Shown here one piece after another: positions 23,601-35,734 of a stretch of 64,000 nt of DNA (position 1 is the stretch's first letter; every line of letters starts with the position of its first letter). Made by a program: the position numbers and the translations under genes. Below the pieces are notes generated by a model. That model saw only the letters and a program-made list of their open reading frames with translations. It made no database searches and had not been told where the DNA came from. This stretch comes from Bactrocera neohumeralis (taxonomy: Eukaryota > Arthropoda > Insecta > Diptera > Tephritidae): contig NC_065921.1 in the NCBI RefSeq assembly GCF_024586455.1, positions 27,649,135 to 27,713,134 of the forward strand, in the 5' to 3' direction.

Positions 23601-23965
23601 GTCCAACAAGCATGGCAAATGACTGGGTCTTCTCGGACATAGAGAGTTTCGGGTAGCCGTTCGTAAATTGGGGATTCTGTCGCCAGCGTTGAACGACAAT
23701 TCGGGGGGGGTCTGAGTCAAACACGACGCAAGCGTTGCACTAGCGCTTCTGGAGGGAAGTCTGAAAGATAAGTTTTGACTGATACAAGATGGAGCCGATA
23801 TCGTCCTGATTCAGGGAACGTGGCTGAGTAGTAACGATATTTCTGGGTTGGACGAGGAGTCATAAGCTACTGACTTGTTCGTTGGTTCGAAACGAATTAA
23901 CGATATTTCTTGGTGTGGTGTGAAGACGGTAAAACTAGAACTCGACGCGGGATGTTACATTTTTT
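23601..23965 (+). mobile_element. LINE endonuclease-domain remnant
   Basis: The + strand encodes ALALLEGSLKDKF, then DGADIVLIQGTWLSSNDISG. This resembles the start of the APE-type endonuclease of I/R1/Jockey-type LINEs (DIVLIQEPWV). The rest is lost, and stops are frequent. Confidence 0.5.
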
Positions 23966-24169
23966 TTTGGCTATAGTAGTCTTAACGTGAGGTTCTGCAC
24001 ATACAAGTTCGTTCAAAAAATAATGAGAATTTTCGTATTTAAAAAGTGTTTATTAGAGAGGGTCCATTTACAGTTAGCCAAAACACGAAAAAATCGGGTG
24101 TGCGAAAAATTCATACGGATCATTCTAAACAAATTTACCTAAGAGACTGTTGATCTAAAACGGTTTCGA

Positions 24170-24965
24170 GTCAACGATAACGCATCTTACGTCGAGATCT
24201 TAAATTGTAAGCGTTCAAAATACAGCTTGTGTAAGAATTGAAGTCGCTCGGCCTTCCCATGTGACAATGTTTCGCTCTATGGCTCTTGAAAAGTTCCAAG
24301 AAGATCTGACGTTTTCGAGCCAAATTTTGTTCAGCGATGAAGCCCCTTTCTGGGTCAATGGGTATGTAAACAAGCAAAATTGCCGCATTTGGAACAAAGA
24401 GCATCCTGTAGAGATTCAACAGCTGCCATTTCATCCAAAAAAAAAACAACAGTTTGATGCGGTTTGTGGGTCGGTGGTATCATCGGTTCATATTTCTTCA
24501 AAAATGGTGCCGGTAAGAACGTGATCATTGTCGCGCTATGATTACTGACTATTTGACGCCTGAAATTGAAGCTCATATGTAGTATCGGCGACATTTGGTT
24601 TCAACAAGACGGCGCCACTACCCACCCATCGCATCAATCAATGGATTTATTGAGAGAATTTTTCGTTGAGCAGATAATTTCACGTTTTGAGCTGGTCGAT
24701 TGGCCACCAAGATCGTGGGGGGTGTGGGGTATGTAAAGTCTTAAGCCTGTGCGCACAATCCCGCTTCGATTCAGGCCTTGGAGCAAAACATCACGCGTAT
24801 CATTCGCTAGTAACAAGTCGAAAAGCTCGTACGAGTGTTATCGAAATTTGGACTCAACGGATGGACCAGCAAAGACGTAGCCACAGTCAAAATTTGAAAG
24901 AGATAATCTTCAAAAAATAAATGCCAAAGAATATTCTTTTGAATGATAATAAACATACCCCATTC
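24170..24965 (+). mobile_element. rosa-like (DD41D) transposon remnant
   Basis: The + strand encodes MALEKFQEDLTFSSQILFSD, EAPFWVNGYVNKQNCRIW, FQQDGATTHPSHQSMDLLRE and FELVDWPPRSW, in the order seen in this transposase family. The 3' part runs to 'gataataaacatacccc', which matches the 3' region of the copies at 42.4 and 57.2 kb. Stops and frameshifts disrupt it. It is truncated at about 24965, where a LINE fragment begins directly. Confidence 0.8.
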
Positions 24966-25320
24966 CATCGATTCAAGCGTGAAATCCGTTCTATTTTATG
25001 GCTGCGAGACGTGGAATATTGCAGCGAATATTTTGCAATCGTTGCAATCCTTTCTTAATCGATGTCTCCGAAAAATTATGCGGATATTCTGGCCTAACGT
25101 TATTAGCAATGCTAACCTCTGGACCGTAACCAAACAGCTACCGATCCATATCGAAATTCGACGTCGTAAATGGAAATGGATCGGTCACACTCTGCGAAAG
25201 CCTCACGATGACATTAGCAGACAGGGTTATATTGGAATCCGCAAGGAAGCCGAAGACGCGGGAGACCAGCCAACACCTGGAGACGGAAAGTCGAAGCAGA
25301 AGCACAGATAATATACATAA
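24966..25320 (+). mobile_element. LINE reverse transcriptase C-terminal fragment
   Basis: The + strand encodes SSVKSVLFYGCETWNIAANI, FLNRCLRKIMRIFWPN and RRKWKWIGHTLRKP. After a frameshift it reads like RGRPANTWRRKVEAEAQ. This wording is typical of a widespread endonuclease-reverse transcriptase LINE group found in many invertebrates. Only this ~350-bp segment remains. Confidence 0.7.
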
Positions 25321-26390
25321 ATATATAGGTTCAAGAAATATGTGTAAAAATCTATTCTTACATTTCAGAACAACCCTAATGTGTATATACAAGTATATTT
25401 ATAAATGTATATAATTTTTTTTATATATAAATATCTCTCAATAGTTGCTCCAACGCTGTGAGCCAGCATAGTTGTGGCACAATGTTACTAGCCGTCGCAA
25501 CAATATAGCATAGCAACCTTAACAACAACAAGAAGAACAACAGCACTCGCAGGGAACAATCGCTTGCTGCTAGGCGAAAAGCCATAAATTTGCGATAGTC
25601 TATTGCAGATTTTTATGAAGCGAAAACTAAATATATTTTTATTGTCATTTTGTTATTGTTGTTTTTAGCTAACCATATCCCTTACAACACTTCACGTCAT
25701 TTTACATATTTGTAAGTGTCTCTGTTTGTTGTAGTTTTATTTCAGTTTTCTTATTATATGTATGTACATATGTATGTATTTTTAAGGTTTTTTATTTGTT
25801 GTTGTGATGACATTTGTAGTAAGTGAAAATTTGTGCCATTGTTACCTAATTCTCACGTTCATGCCTTGACTGGTTTATGGCGATTATATATTTATCATTT
25901 TATTTTCATTTTTATATTTATTTTAATATTATTAGATTTTTAGATTTTTCTTGCTGTTGTTGTTGTTGTTTTTTGCAATTTGCAGTTTTTGGTATCATTG
26001 TTGTTGTTATTAATATATCCACTCCACTTGGTGAGTGCTTTGTGGTGGCAGACAATTGAAATTTTGTAGTTAGCTGAAATAAAAATTTTATGGCGTCAAA
26101 TTTATGTCATGCGATATTAGCGCGAATAATATTTTTATGTCATGAACATAGCTTTTACACACTTTTTATTTGTCATTAAAAGTGTTTACTTCACTAAGTC
26201 GTATATCTTTGATTGGGTGTTAGAGTTCTAGGCAATAACGGTAAATTAATCCGCTGACTGCTGATGGGCATTGATTTGGTGAATTTTGCTGTGTACGCTT
26301 TTGGGACTAGATTAGTCTTCTTTTATAACCTCAAAATATGTCGAAATTGCCGGGGAAGGCAGAAAATTTATTTAGTTAATTGCTGGAAAA
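25321..26390. other. Probably single-copy, gene-free stretch
   Basis: Contains CAA/TTG trinucleotide runs near 25525 and 25955 and AT-rich DNA. No transposon motif and no convincing exon. Confidence 0.4.
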
Positions 26391-26805
26391 TAAGAAAATT
26401 TACGGGCGCCCGATCACAGTGGAAACGCAGGAAACTGTAAAACCGATGAGCTGACGCCTTTTCATGCGGTTTATCCATGTTTTCTGGGCTTCTGGCGTTG
26501 AATCAGAAATTGAGCGACTGTGAGATCCTTTTGGCTTAGAATGAACCATAAGTGGTACTCCGTACTACTGTCTCTGGCTCAAAATCAATATCCCGCAATT
26601 GTAGGTGTTCCGAATGGACACTGTCCAATAGGCTAAATATTCTGTCGGACGCTCTTTGCCAAAGCGATATGGAAGAAAAACAATTGGAATCATCTTGTCA
26701 CTTCCTCCTATACTGTCCAGCTTTTGCCAGACTTATATTGAAATAGTTGGGTAGACACACTTTTGTCAAATCCAGCGAAGTTGCTGGGATTGACATTAAC
26801 CTCTT
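26391..26805 (+). mobile_element. LINE fragment: RNase H end and cysteine tail
   Basis: The + strand encodes RAPDHSGNAGNCKTDELT, which matches the WVPGHSGIxGNxxADELA end of RNase H. SDMEEKQLESSCHFLLYCPA then FARLILK and LGRHTFVKSSEVAGIDINLF follow, the C-x-H-x-C tail of I/R1/LOA-type elements. Frameshifts separate the parts. It runs directly into the inverted family A element. Confidence 0.7.
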
Positions 26806-27855
26806 CATCTTATTCTTTGGCGTAGACACCGCTTATGAAGTTATTGCCGAGTATACAACAGCGCGCCAGTCTTTCTTCCTTTTTGCTGTTTGGCGCCAAA
26901 TGGAGATACCAAGTGTAGTCAGCTCCTCTTCCATCTGATTTCTGCAGCGTAGTGAAGGTCATCCTCTTCCTCTGCTTCTACGGGCGGGTATTGAATCGAA
27001 AACCTTCTAAGCTGAAGTGTTTTCTATCATATCTTGTACAGCTAATCGTTCCATCGACTGTGGTACTCGCCGTTGCCAATGCGCAAAGGATCACAAATCT
27101 TCTGCTTTCTTTTGAAAACTCTTGACGCCGACTCATCAGATGTTGTCACCGTCCATGGCTCCGCACCGTATAACAGAACGGGGATGATGAGTGATTTGTA
27201 GAATTTGGTCTTTGTTCGTCGAGAGAGGACTTTACTTCTCAATTGCCTACTCAGTCTCAAGTTGCACCTGTTGGCAAGAGTTATTCTGCGTTGTATTTCG
27301 AGGCTGACATTGTTGTTGGTGTCAATACCGGTTCCAAGGGTGACAAAATTATCTACGACTTTGAAGTTATGACTGTCGACAGTGACGTGGGAGCCAAGTC
27401 GCGAGTGCGATGACTGTTTGTTTGATGACAGGAGATATTTCGACTTGCCCTCGTTCACTACTAGACCCATTTGCTTCGCTTCCTTATCCAGTTCGAAAAA
27501 ATGCAGAATTAACGGGGCGGGTGTTGAGGCCAATGATATAAATATCATCAGCTTTACATTTTTATAAATGATTGTGCTTTCTCGATTCAGCTCTGCAGCT
27601 GGAATTATTTTCTCTCGGATTAGATTGAAGTACTCGCACGATAGGGTCACCTTTTCTGAAACATCGTTTGGTATCGAACGGCTCGGAGAGGTCCTTCCCG
27701 ATCTTGACGGAACTTTTGGTATTACTCAATATAGGCAACTGCCCAGTGGTGCTGGTTCTACCGATTTTATGAATGGTTGCATGAGATATGAATCCTGTAC
27801 CTTCCAATTTTGTAAATCCGGCAGTCGTTTGAAAAGTGTTTTTCTGTGTTAGGGA
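26806..27855 (-). mobile_element. RTE-like LINE fragment (family A), longest copy
   Basis: From the 3' end near 26815 to about 27850, the minus strand holds a 202-codon open piece (27042-27650). It carries FFELDKEAKQMGLVVNEGKS, LGSHVTVDSHNFKVVDNFV, TLGTGIDTNNNVSLEIQRRI, KVLSRRTKTKFYKSLIIPVL and LYGAEPWTVTTSDESASRVF. These are the RT palm end and thumb of an RTE-type LINE. Upstream, 27562-27864 contains SSVKIGKDLSEPFDTKRCFR and KGDP, another RT block. It is the best-preserved family A copy here but is interrupted and 5'-truncated. Confidence 0.8.
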
Positions 27856-28369
27856 GTTTTCCAATGGTATACAGAATTTACGTAAAACAGATAAATAGCT
27901 TAGTTAACTGCATATAGTACTCTATTTTGATCGCTAGAAATTTAAACGATGTTAAATAAGAAACTGTCATGTCAGTTCTGATAACAAGTGCTACTCAATA
28001 ATAACGACGTTCAGACCTCAAAACGCATCTGTGAAGTCGGATTTGTTCCAATGAGAGCAGCATAGCTTAGGATATTTATAAGCCTGCATTCACTTGCTGG
28101 AACGTGTACCACAAATAAGGGATATATCGAACTCTTATGAATACGAAAAAAGTTTAGTTTATCTGACAACGGATATAGCCACTTTCTGCTGCAGATTATA
28201 TAAGTAGGCAGTGATAAGATAAATTTAGTGTCATCAAAATAGTCATCTTACTATCTTGACCCCAGAAATAGTAGTCAAACTGATGGAAGCTTTGAGTTTG
28301 TCGTAGCGACCATAGATGGCATGAGGACATCAGAAACTCGATAATACAATTACAATTTTACCATCATAT
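27856..28369. other. No recognised gene
   Basis: Unassigned sequence between two RT fragments. Confidence 0.3.
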
Positions 28370-28910
28370 TAGAATGACGTTGAACATAACCATCAGTTCC
28401 GTCAAAATCGAGAAGTACCTCGCTGAGCCGTTCGATAAACGAGGTTTTAGACCGCGTGATTCCTTCTCGTGCATCTTCTTCAATATAATGCTGAATCTAA
28501 TGCTGATACGTGCCGCTAATCTCAAGCGCAGTGGCACTGCTCTAAAAGTACAATACTACAATGCATCGTTGGCACTAACAACAGAGTCATCAGGGTAGCC
28601 TTATCTCTTCCCTCTGCATGTGCGATAAACATCGAAGAAGACGAAGCCACGAACTCTACGAGCTATACGCAACATTAATATAATATGTATAGTTAAGCGT
28701 ATAAAAATTCAACGAATACGCTGGTTAGGAATATGATGCGCCAGCGAATAGTTCCTTCGATTCGAGACCCATAGCTGGTCAGCGGAAGCAAGTACGCTCA
28801 CGCATCCAATAGAAAGATCAAGTGCATAGCGACGTGTCTGGCGTGACCATGCTAAAATACAGGCAACCGAGGAAGTCTTGTGTTCCCGACCCAGGCCGAC
28901 CCACAGTTGT
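28370..28910 (+). mobile_element. RTE-like LINE fragment (family B)
   Basis: The + strand encodes SSVKIEKYLAEPFDKRGFRP, DSFSCIFFNIMLN and RAANLKRSGTAL, an RT fragment. After a gap it reads SHELYELYATL, then a run similar to IKIQRIRWLG and DAPANSSFDSRPIAGQRKQ. The last part is nearly the same as the minus-strand copy at 32430-32690, which defines family B. The middle of the RT is deleted. Confidence 0.65.
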
Positions 28911-29464
28911 ATATACAAATAAGTAGATTAATGCCCTGAACAGGGTATATTAAGTTCGGCACAAAGTTAATAACACTCAAAACGAAAAGTTGGAAACCCT
29001 ATAAAATATAATCGCAATGATCAGCATGACGAGCTGAAACCGTTTAGCGACGTCTGCCTAACGATCTGAAATTTAGAACATTTACTTTTCTCCTTAAGAA
29101 ACTTCATTTGTCGGAACCGCCGGACCACTATATCGGACCACTATAGCATACAGCTGCTATAAAATCTGAACGATTAATCAAGTCAGTTACAGTATGTCAA
29201 CTATTTGATCACATATGTACATTTCCAAAAACACTTTATTTTGTTCTTTTTTATTTAAATAAACTTTTGAGTAAAAGAGATAAGTACAATCATGCAAGCA
29301 CAGTTAGTATGGAAACCCAAAATATGCCGTTACTTTTCAGAGAATATTTACAAATGTAGACAAAGGCATGTGATCAATTAGTTGACTTTTTAAATGAGTA
29401 TTGATCGCCGTAATATTGCTCTGAAATTCATAATAAATTCATTCCAAATACTGTATATGGAAAA
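28911..29464. other. No recognised gene
   Basis: Unassigned; 'gcaacctg'-type repeats absent and no domain visible. Confidence 0.3.
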
Positions 29465-30365
29465 TTGTGTTACAATCGATGCAGCCGAAGTTAACTTTTT
29501 TCTTGCTTACAAAGCGTTCTTCATGCCCGGTCTATGTACAATGTATGATGAATAATCAGCTGCTGTTAAAGTCAATTCAAAGGAAGATCCTTTGGCCGAA
29601 AAGAGTAGCGGAAATAAAGCTCGAGAAGAAGAATCCAACCTACACGCAAAGCGCTTTCCATGGATTTCTGATAACACTTAGAGACAAATATCTTCTAACT
29701 TAGTTTATGGGAAGTGTTGCCAGAAGCAAGCAACTTCACTTCTACTGGATGCCAGGCCAGAAAGGCATCGAGGGCAATGAAATAGTGGACGAGATTGCCA
29801 AGAATGGTGTACGGCTAACACCCGAAAACGTGATCAACATTGAGAAACTCATGCATTGTCTATAGGACGATTTGGACAGAAGCATTGTAAAGAAAATCAA
29901 AACCTGATGAAACGAGCTAGTTGGGTTCAAAACTGCAAAAGTCATGTACAAAACGATATGTCGGAAGTGCACAAAAGTCCTATTGGCACTAGATAGAAGA
30001 TACTTTAGGAATACTGACTGGTCACTGTCTGGTGGCGACACACGACCGCAAATTGGGGCTGACAGATCGAGAAGTCTGCAGGAAATGTCCAGAGCAAGGC
30101 ATCAGGGAACCAATGGAGCATCTCCGTGTACTTGTCTCGCATTGGCAAGACTACGCAGTAAGCATCTGGGGTCCGCAAGGTATGATACACTGGAGGAGGT
30201 ATCGGGAGTGAGGCCACAGAATCTGTTAAAATTCGCGTAGGCATCCTAGAGGACGACTACACCTCATGGACCTAGTAGCTGAACTGCATTTGGTATCACA
30301 AAGGATCAAAACTGGTCTATGCGTGCATCATTAACCTACCAGATTAACCCAACCTAACCTAACTA
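29465..30365 (+). mobile_element. LINE 3' part (family C): RNase H and cysteine tail
   Basis: The + strand encodes LHFYWMPGQKGIEGNEIVDE, the RNase H end motif, followed by IAKNGVRLTPENV. Then come TAKVMYKTICRKCTKVLLAL, LTDREVCRKCPEQGIREP and ALARLRSKHLGSARYDTLEE, a cysteine tail. It ends in 'aacctaacctaactaac', a 3' end also seen in related copies at 47625-48175 and 60660-61330. Confidence 0.75.
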
Positions 30366-32429
30366 ACGACGATATTAAGAAACTTTAACTTATGATATTT
30401 TCAGCAAGAGGCAGTATGAAACGTACATACTTTCAGCTGGAAAAAGATTACGCTAAGAAAATGAGAACGAAAACTCTGAAGTATACAATGCAACAATGCA
30501 ACTAAAAGCGGTAAGTACTTATTAATCGAAGCTCGTCTGAATATTTTATGAACAAAAGAAACAAACAATAATTATGGCCAATTGGTGCGCCCGTGTCATG
30601 AGAGACTGCAGTGCACCAATATGGATCGCACTTATAATTCAATTCAATTTCTTTGAAATTCATTAACAAATGCAATTGACACTCACACAAACGCACACAC
30701 ACACACATATGCGAACATAGATAGCATATGACAGCTTTGAAGCAGCCATAACTATCGCGCAGCGCTTATGAGTCTGGTACAACATAACAAGTGCTGTGTA
30801 ATTGAATAAAGAGCTGTTGGAATTACAGTGTGTAGATGTGAGTGTGTGTGTTTGTGTGCCGCATAACAGAGATTACAGCTATTGTGGCATTGAATTTTTA
30901 GCGCATGTCTCCTGCCCAATTTGGCTTTGACTGGCGCCACTCGCGCGACCACAAACGAGTGTCTCTGTTCGTCTGTCTGTGCATTCCCCTGTGTAAACAC
31001 ACTTATACACATATACATACAGCTATGAACCACGCGGCGCTAACGCACGCTGCTAACCGCGCGCTGCAAAAGCTTAAGCGTTCGCGCGCTTGTAACACAC
31101 ATCACATGTATGCGCCACAGTAGAGGAGTGTATATGAGCGCGCGCCCGCGAATATGATTATTATGACAGTCCAATGATAGCGCCAATTAATCGAACCATA
31201 TTTAGCGAGTTGTACCAGCGGGCGATAAATACACACTACCTGTGCGCCAGCAATGCTATCGCGTATATCTTTGAACAATAAAACAAAAACAAAAACAACA
31301 ACAGCAGCTGAAAACAATAAACGAGCCTTGAATGAATTTGCGATGACGCGCTGATATGGTGCTGCACAAATTTCATACTGGCAGCGAGTGCAGTGCGCGT
31401 TGACAATTGCCTTGTGCCGCGCCGCATTGCGTCGCGCTGATAATAGCATACAATGTACGCGCGCGTGCACACTGTCGCACGCCAGTTAACCTGCATGATC
31501 GATTGCCGTGCGCGCGCGTTGTGCGGCATTTGGCAATCGACAATTCGCGCGCCATATGTCGACAGAGTCAAGCGGTAAGCCGCGCTGCACAGTATTGTAT
31601 GCGCGCGTTGTGTAGCTTCAATACGCATACGCGCACGCGACCAACGCGCGACTGTGATTTTTCTGCCTTTTTTCACAATGCCTGTTGTTGTCTTAACTGT
31701 ATATTGTCTTGACTTGTATATTGTTGTTCTGTGGATTTTCATTTGTTTTATTTTATTTTTGCGCGCAGCACCATCCATGCAGCGATTAGTTCACGGAAGT
31801 GCTGCAGCACAATGGCCGCTCATCTTACTGGTTGGACAGTTTGAAGCGCCATTGGCATTGCCATTGCCATTTTTGGTGTGAGTACGTGTGGCGCGCTGGG
31901 GGAATTGAGATGCCTACATGTCAAATTGTCATATTTGCACGAATACTTTTGTACTCAGCATGCGTGACTCGCAGCGCGTACAACGCGTCGCTCCGCAGAT
32001 TTATAAGTAAACACACATGTGTGTGTGGAAATAATTCGAACACAGTCTTTGTTGCGATCCAAGCTTGTAATTCTGTTAAACATAGCTTGCGTTTGCTTAA
32101 TTGTTAAATGATATTTGCTTTGTTATTGAGCGCTTAAGGAATTTATTAAATCATAGGCTTATGCTTCCAAATTTCATCGCTAACCCAGATTGCGATTTCA
32201 CGCGCTGTCGAAGAGAAGTTTAGTTTTCTTCTACTGGCTATGTCAGAGTCGTTAGCCTATAGATATGCCTATATTTGTTTTATATTCATGTTGAATACTC
32301 CCGTGACCAGTCTTAACGCAAGTACTTTTGGTAGACCAAAACTAATTACAGCTAACAAAGTGAATCACCATCCAGACAGAGTGCCCTCAAAGCCACTTTC
32401 ATTTCCTTTATCTTTATTTTTCTCTCTTT
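30366..32429. other. Gene-free, locally CG-rich stretch
   Basis: From about 31040 to 31990 this region is rich in CGCG and GCGC motifs, for example near 31077, 31138, 31458, 31508, 31545, 31600, 31640 and 31890. That is unlike the AT-rich surroundings. Many overlapping open frames on both strands (for example 31236-31778, minus) follow from the base composition and match nothing I know. It may be regulatory or contain an untranslated exon; that is inference. Confidence 0.4.
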
Positions 32430-32690
32430 GCCGCTATCTAAAGTTAATCCTACAAAAACTTCTTCCAAAAGCGCGGGTCGGTCTGAGTCGAGAACGCAAA
32501 AAGTCATCAGTTTTCTCTATCCATTGCGAGGTCAGGCCAGTTGCACAACTGGTTATGCTCTTGATCCTTCCATTGTATGCGTGGGTGCCCTTGCTTGTGT
32601 TGTCCACCCATGGGTCTCGAATTGTAGGAACTATTCGATGGCGCATCATCTTCCATGCGAATGACATAACTTAATCACAGCATTCGCTGA
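32430..32690 (-). mobile_element. RTE-like LINE fragment (family B), C-terminus
   Basis: The minus strand encodes HAMRMEDDAPSNSSYNSRPM-like wording and then GGQHKQGHPRIQWKDQEHNQ, partly frameshifted. It matches the end of the + strand copy at 28740-28890. Confidence 0.6.
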
Positions 32691-33064
32691 ATTTTTGCTG
32701 CTTTGTATTGCTTGGCTTCTCGGGATGCGGCAGATGGATAATACACTAAAGAAGACGTAAAAGCTGACCTGCGTAAAGAATCCGAAGTCCCAGTAAACTG
32801 ACCTGTACACTCAGCTACTTCTAAGGATGATTGAAACAAAGAAAACTAGAACGCAAAATCTGCTTCTTTTATATAAGAGAGAATCATTGGCGCATTACCT
32901 CTGCCGAGCCACAACTCTCAACACATAAAAATGAAAAAAGTTCCACTTGTATAATCTAAAATTGGACTAAAAGTGAACATACAATAATTGAAGGGTAGAC
33001 CTTTGCTGAGAGCGAGAGAGTTTTTACAATTTTATAAGCTGATTTGAGGTTCAACAGTCCAGTA
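32691..33064. other. No recognised gene
   Basis: Unassigned. Confidence 0.3.
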
Positions 33065-33330
33065 GTGAACTAGAAGAAAACAACCGAGCTCCTACCCTTT
33101 CTCATGCCGCAGTTATATAGGCAGACGTACCTATCTTTGCGACCTCATCAGCCTTACAGTTTCTTGCATCACCGCTGTGACCAAGCACCCAAACCAGTAA
33201 AATCGTAACATTACTCGATGCTAGAAATAAGGAGTCTAGACATCCCATCACTAAATGCTTGAGCACGCAGTCAGCGAACTTGTGTCGGTATGCCTAAGAC
33301 TGAAGTTTTAAACCATATAGATAAGATAAA
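33065..33330 (-). mobile_element. LINE RNase H fragment
   Basis: The minus strand encodes LLVWVLGHSGDARNCKADEV, then AKIGTSAYITAA. This is the conserved end of LINE RNase H. It lies just 3' (in element sense) of the next LINE remnant but seems to be a different lineage. Confidence 0.6.
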
Positions 33331-33369
33331 ATAGATAGACGAGGATTGCACCACGTCAGTAGGTCTATT

Positions 33370-33950
33370 GTGGTCTCTCCTAAATCACAAAGAGCCACTT
33401 AGCCCCAGCATAGTGATAAAGTCCAACATACTGCTAGGTGCAAGTGAGGCGATGTGATCACTCTTTGGGAGCATGGATCCCAGGGCCTTTGTCGTGAGTC
33501 TGCAGACTTCTATGCAGTCAATTAGCAGATGTTCTGGAGTTTCAGGCTCCCTGTCGCAGAACCGTTAATTTGCGCAAGAAGCTATTCCCATGTGCTTCTT
33601 CAGCTTGCATTGGCAAAGGCCAATTTGTCCTTAGAGCGGTTGATTACATATTTAAACCTGCTCAGGTTATAATCCCCTATTAGCAACTTGGCATTGCGCA
33701 TACCTTGGAGTTGTTACCAATACTTCTCTCTGCCTACTCCTTCTTCCTATGCGGAGCAGCTCCCTCCATTACAGATTGGGATCCAGCGTGAGACCAAGAT
33801 ATTTGACCATATTGGTCATCTCAACCTCTCTGCCACCAATGGTTAGGTTCCTGAGGTCAGACAGGGACCTACGTCTCGTGAACGGTGAATCAAACGACCC
33901 CCAAGGCTAAGCTACGCGACCTGGCAGCACAAGAATTTTGGAGTGAAATC
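33370..33950 (-). mobile_element. LINE fragment, RT end joined to cysteine tail, RNase H deleted
   Basis: The minus strand encodes RSLSDLRNLTIGGREVEM, then VKYLGLTLDPNL (C-terminal RT motif). Sequence matching the end of the copy at 930-1770 follows at once, without the TDGS-WVPGH RNase H core. The tail reads like FCDREPETPEHLLIDC, LTTKALGSMLPKSDHIASL and APSSMLDFITMLGLSGSL, partly frameshifted. Confidence 0.75.
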
Positions 33951-35299
33951 AAAGTGTGCGAGAATTTCATAGTGCCCAGTCTCACAGCCATCTAAGTAGC
34001 CAAACGCTCTGATTACTAAACGTGTAGTTGAAACACAGAATGTTTGTAAAATCTAAGAGATTCAGTTTTAGTCTACTATGTGATATTTTCAAGCTGGTTG
34101 CTTGACTTATTTTCTGCTCCACGCAGTGCAGCTAAACAGGTGTTCTTATAACTGCAAAGTTTCCACGACAGTCGCGTCTAAGTAACCGAAACAGACCCGC
34201 ATTTTCCTTCGGCCAAGGACGATTAACTCGATAACATTCCTCGAATCTACTTTAGATATGTTTTGTGCCACTACAAAAACATAAAACATAACTGTAAGGT
34301 TGTTGTTGTAGCGGCAGAATTCTGCGGAGTTGACGGTCTTTGGCCGGATAAAAATCCGCATCCGTTCCGATCACGTAGACCCGACTATCGTAGGAATGGC
34401 ATAACTGTAAAGTATTGCGATTCTGTCAGCCTCACTATTTCTTTGATGAATCACAGTCAACCTGTTAACTTGTGTCCTTTACTATTATTCTATATCTTTA
34501 CTATTTTCACTATCTTTTCATTCCTTTGAGTCACTAATTTGCGTCGTCTTTTTGTCAAACAATCAATGGGGAAATGTAAAGTCTTAAGTCATTACGATCA
34601 CGTGTTCAGAGCCGAGACTCCATTACCGTTTTATGTGTGCCAACAAGTCTCAAGTGTTCACTAAACAAATCAAGTCATTGTCACAGATTCAAGTCATACT
34701 CATACATACATACATACATGTATGTATATAGTTTTATGACTTGAAGTGATTAATAATTTCATTAAATCTTTTTACGATCAGCTACTTTGCATTTCTGGTG
34801 GTCGATGCAAAAATCATTTTTACGACTCTCATTGTGGGTGGATGGCAGCAGCGACACGCCAGAGACAAAAAAGACAACAACAACAGCTAGAAAACGCACC
34901 AAATCCACTCATGACTAATTCGCGAGCAATAAACATAAACAAATGTGTGAGTGCGGATGTGTGTGTGTGCGTGTGTGTTTACTCTTCATGTGGGTGGTGT
35001 TTATGATAATGCAGTGCGCGTGAATTAAAGCGATCCGCACTCTAAGAATTGTCTGAAAGCAGCATTTGCATTGACTTCTAAAGTGAAAAATGAAATAAAA
35101 TCGACGTAATAAATTACAGGCGCTCACATATGTATGTATGTTTGTAAGTACATACTTGTGTATGAGTATGTGCGTATGTATGTTCGTAGAGTGTTGTTGG
35201 TGGATACTAGTGCTTGCTGCTGCAGGCCAACAAAAACCGCACGCGCGACAAGAAAGCGTATGTTCATATGCAACATTTATCCCTGCAAGAAATTACATC
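33951..35299. other. Mostly unassigned; short dispersed repeat near 34296-34420
   Basis: The stretch at 34296-34420, with 'ttgttgttgtagcggcagaa' and 'gccggataaaaatccg', resembles a dispersed repeat common in tephritid genomes, but I cannot classify it. From 34530 to 35290 the sequence looks single-copy, with (TG)n near 34960 and TACA runs near 34700. No gene is recognised. Confidence 0.35.
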
Positions 35300-35705
35300 C
35301 CAGAGCTCTTCTTCTTCTTAATTGGCGTAGACACCGCTAACCGCCATAGCCGAATCTATAAGAACGCGCCAGTCGTTCTTCCTTTTCGCTGTTTGCCGCC
35401 AATTGGAGATTGCAAGCAAAGACAGGTCGGGCATAATGAGTGACTTGTCTCCATTGCCGGCTCAGTCCGAAGTAAAACCTGTTGGCAAGAGTAGCAGCAG
35501 GTGAACACTCTTATGTAGAAGACCGTACCTTTACTATAGAGCTCTGTAACTCGATTTATTGTCTCCAGCAATAGACTGAAGAAGTCGCATGATAGGAAGT
35601 CGGCCAATCTGAAACCTTGTTTGGTATCTAACCGCTCGGCGAAGTCCTTGCCGATCCAGACAGAGCTTTTGGCATTGCTAAACGTCAGTCTATACAGTAG
35701 GGTTA
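35300..35705 (-). mobile_element. RTE-like LINE fragment (family A) with internal deletions
   Basis: The family 3' end is at about 35315 ('attggcgtagacaccgcta'). The minus strand then jumps over most of the RT end to segments matching 27560-27700, including the DTKQGFRLADFLSCDFFSLL block. Two or more internal deletions are evident by comparison with 26806-27855. Confidence 0.7.
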
Positions 35706-35734
35706 GGGTAGGGCCGGATTATCCGGGCCAACTT

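Noticed and set aside
23542..23724. Minus-strand frame at 23542-23724
   Set aside because: Lies on the opposite strand to LINE endonuclease remnants; no known motif.
24010..24169. Possible 5' end of the rosa copy at 24.2 kb ('aaatcgggtgtgcg')
   Set aside because: Resembles the TIR start TCGGGTGA only over seven bases and is not supported by alignment with the 59-kb copy.
31236..31778. 180-codon minus-strand frame in the CG-rich block
   Set aside because: Composed of overlapping frames on both strands in CG-rich DNA; no domain or splice context.
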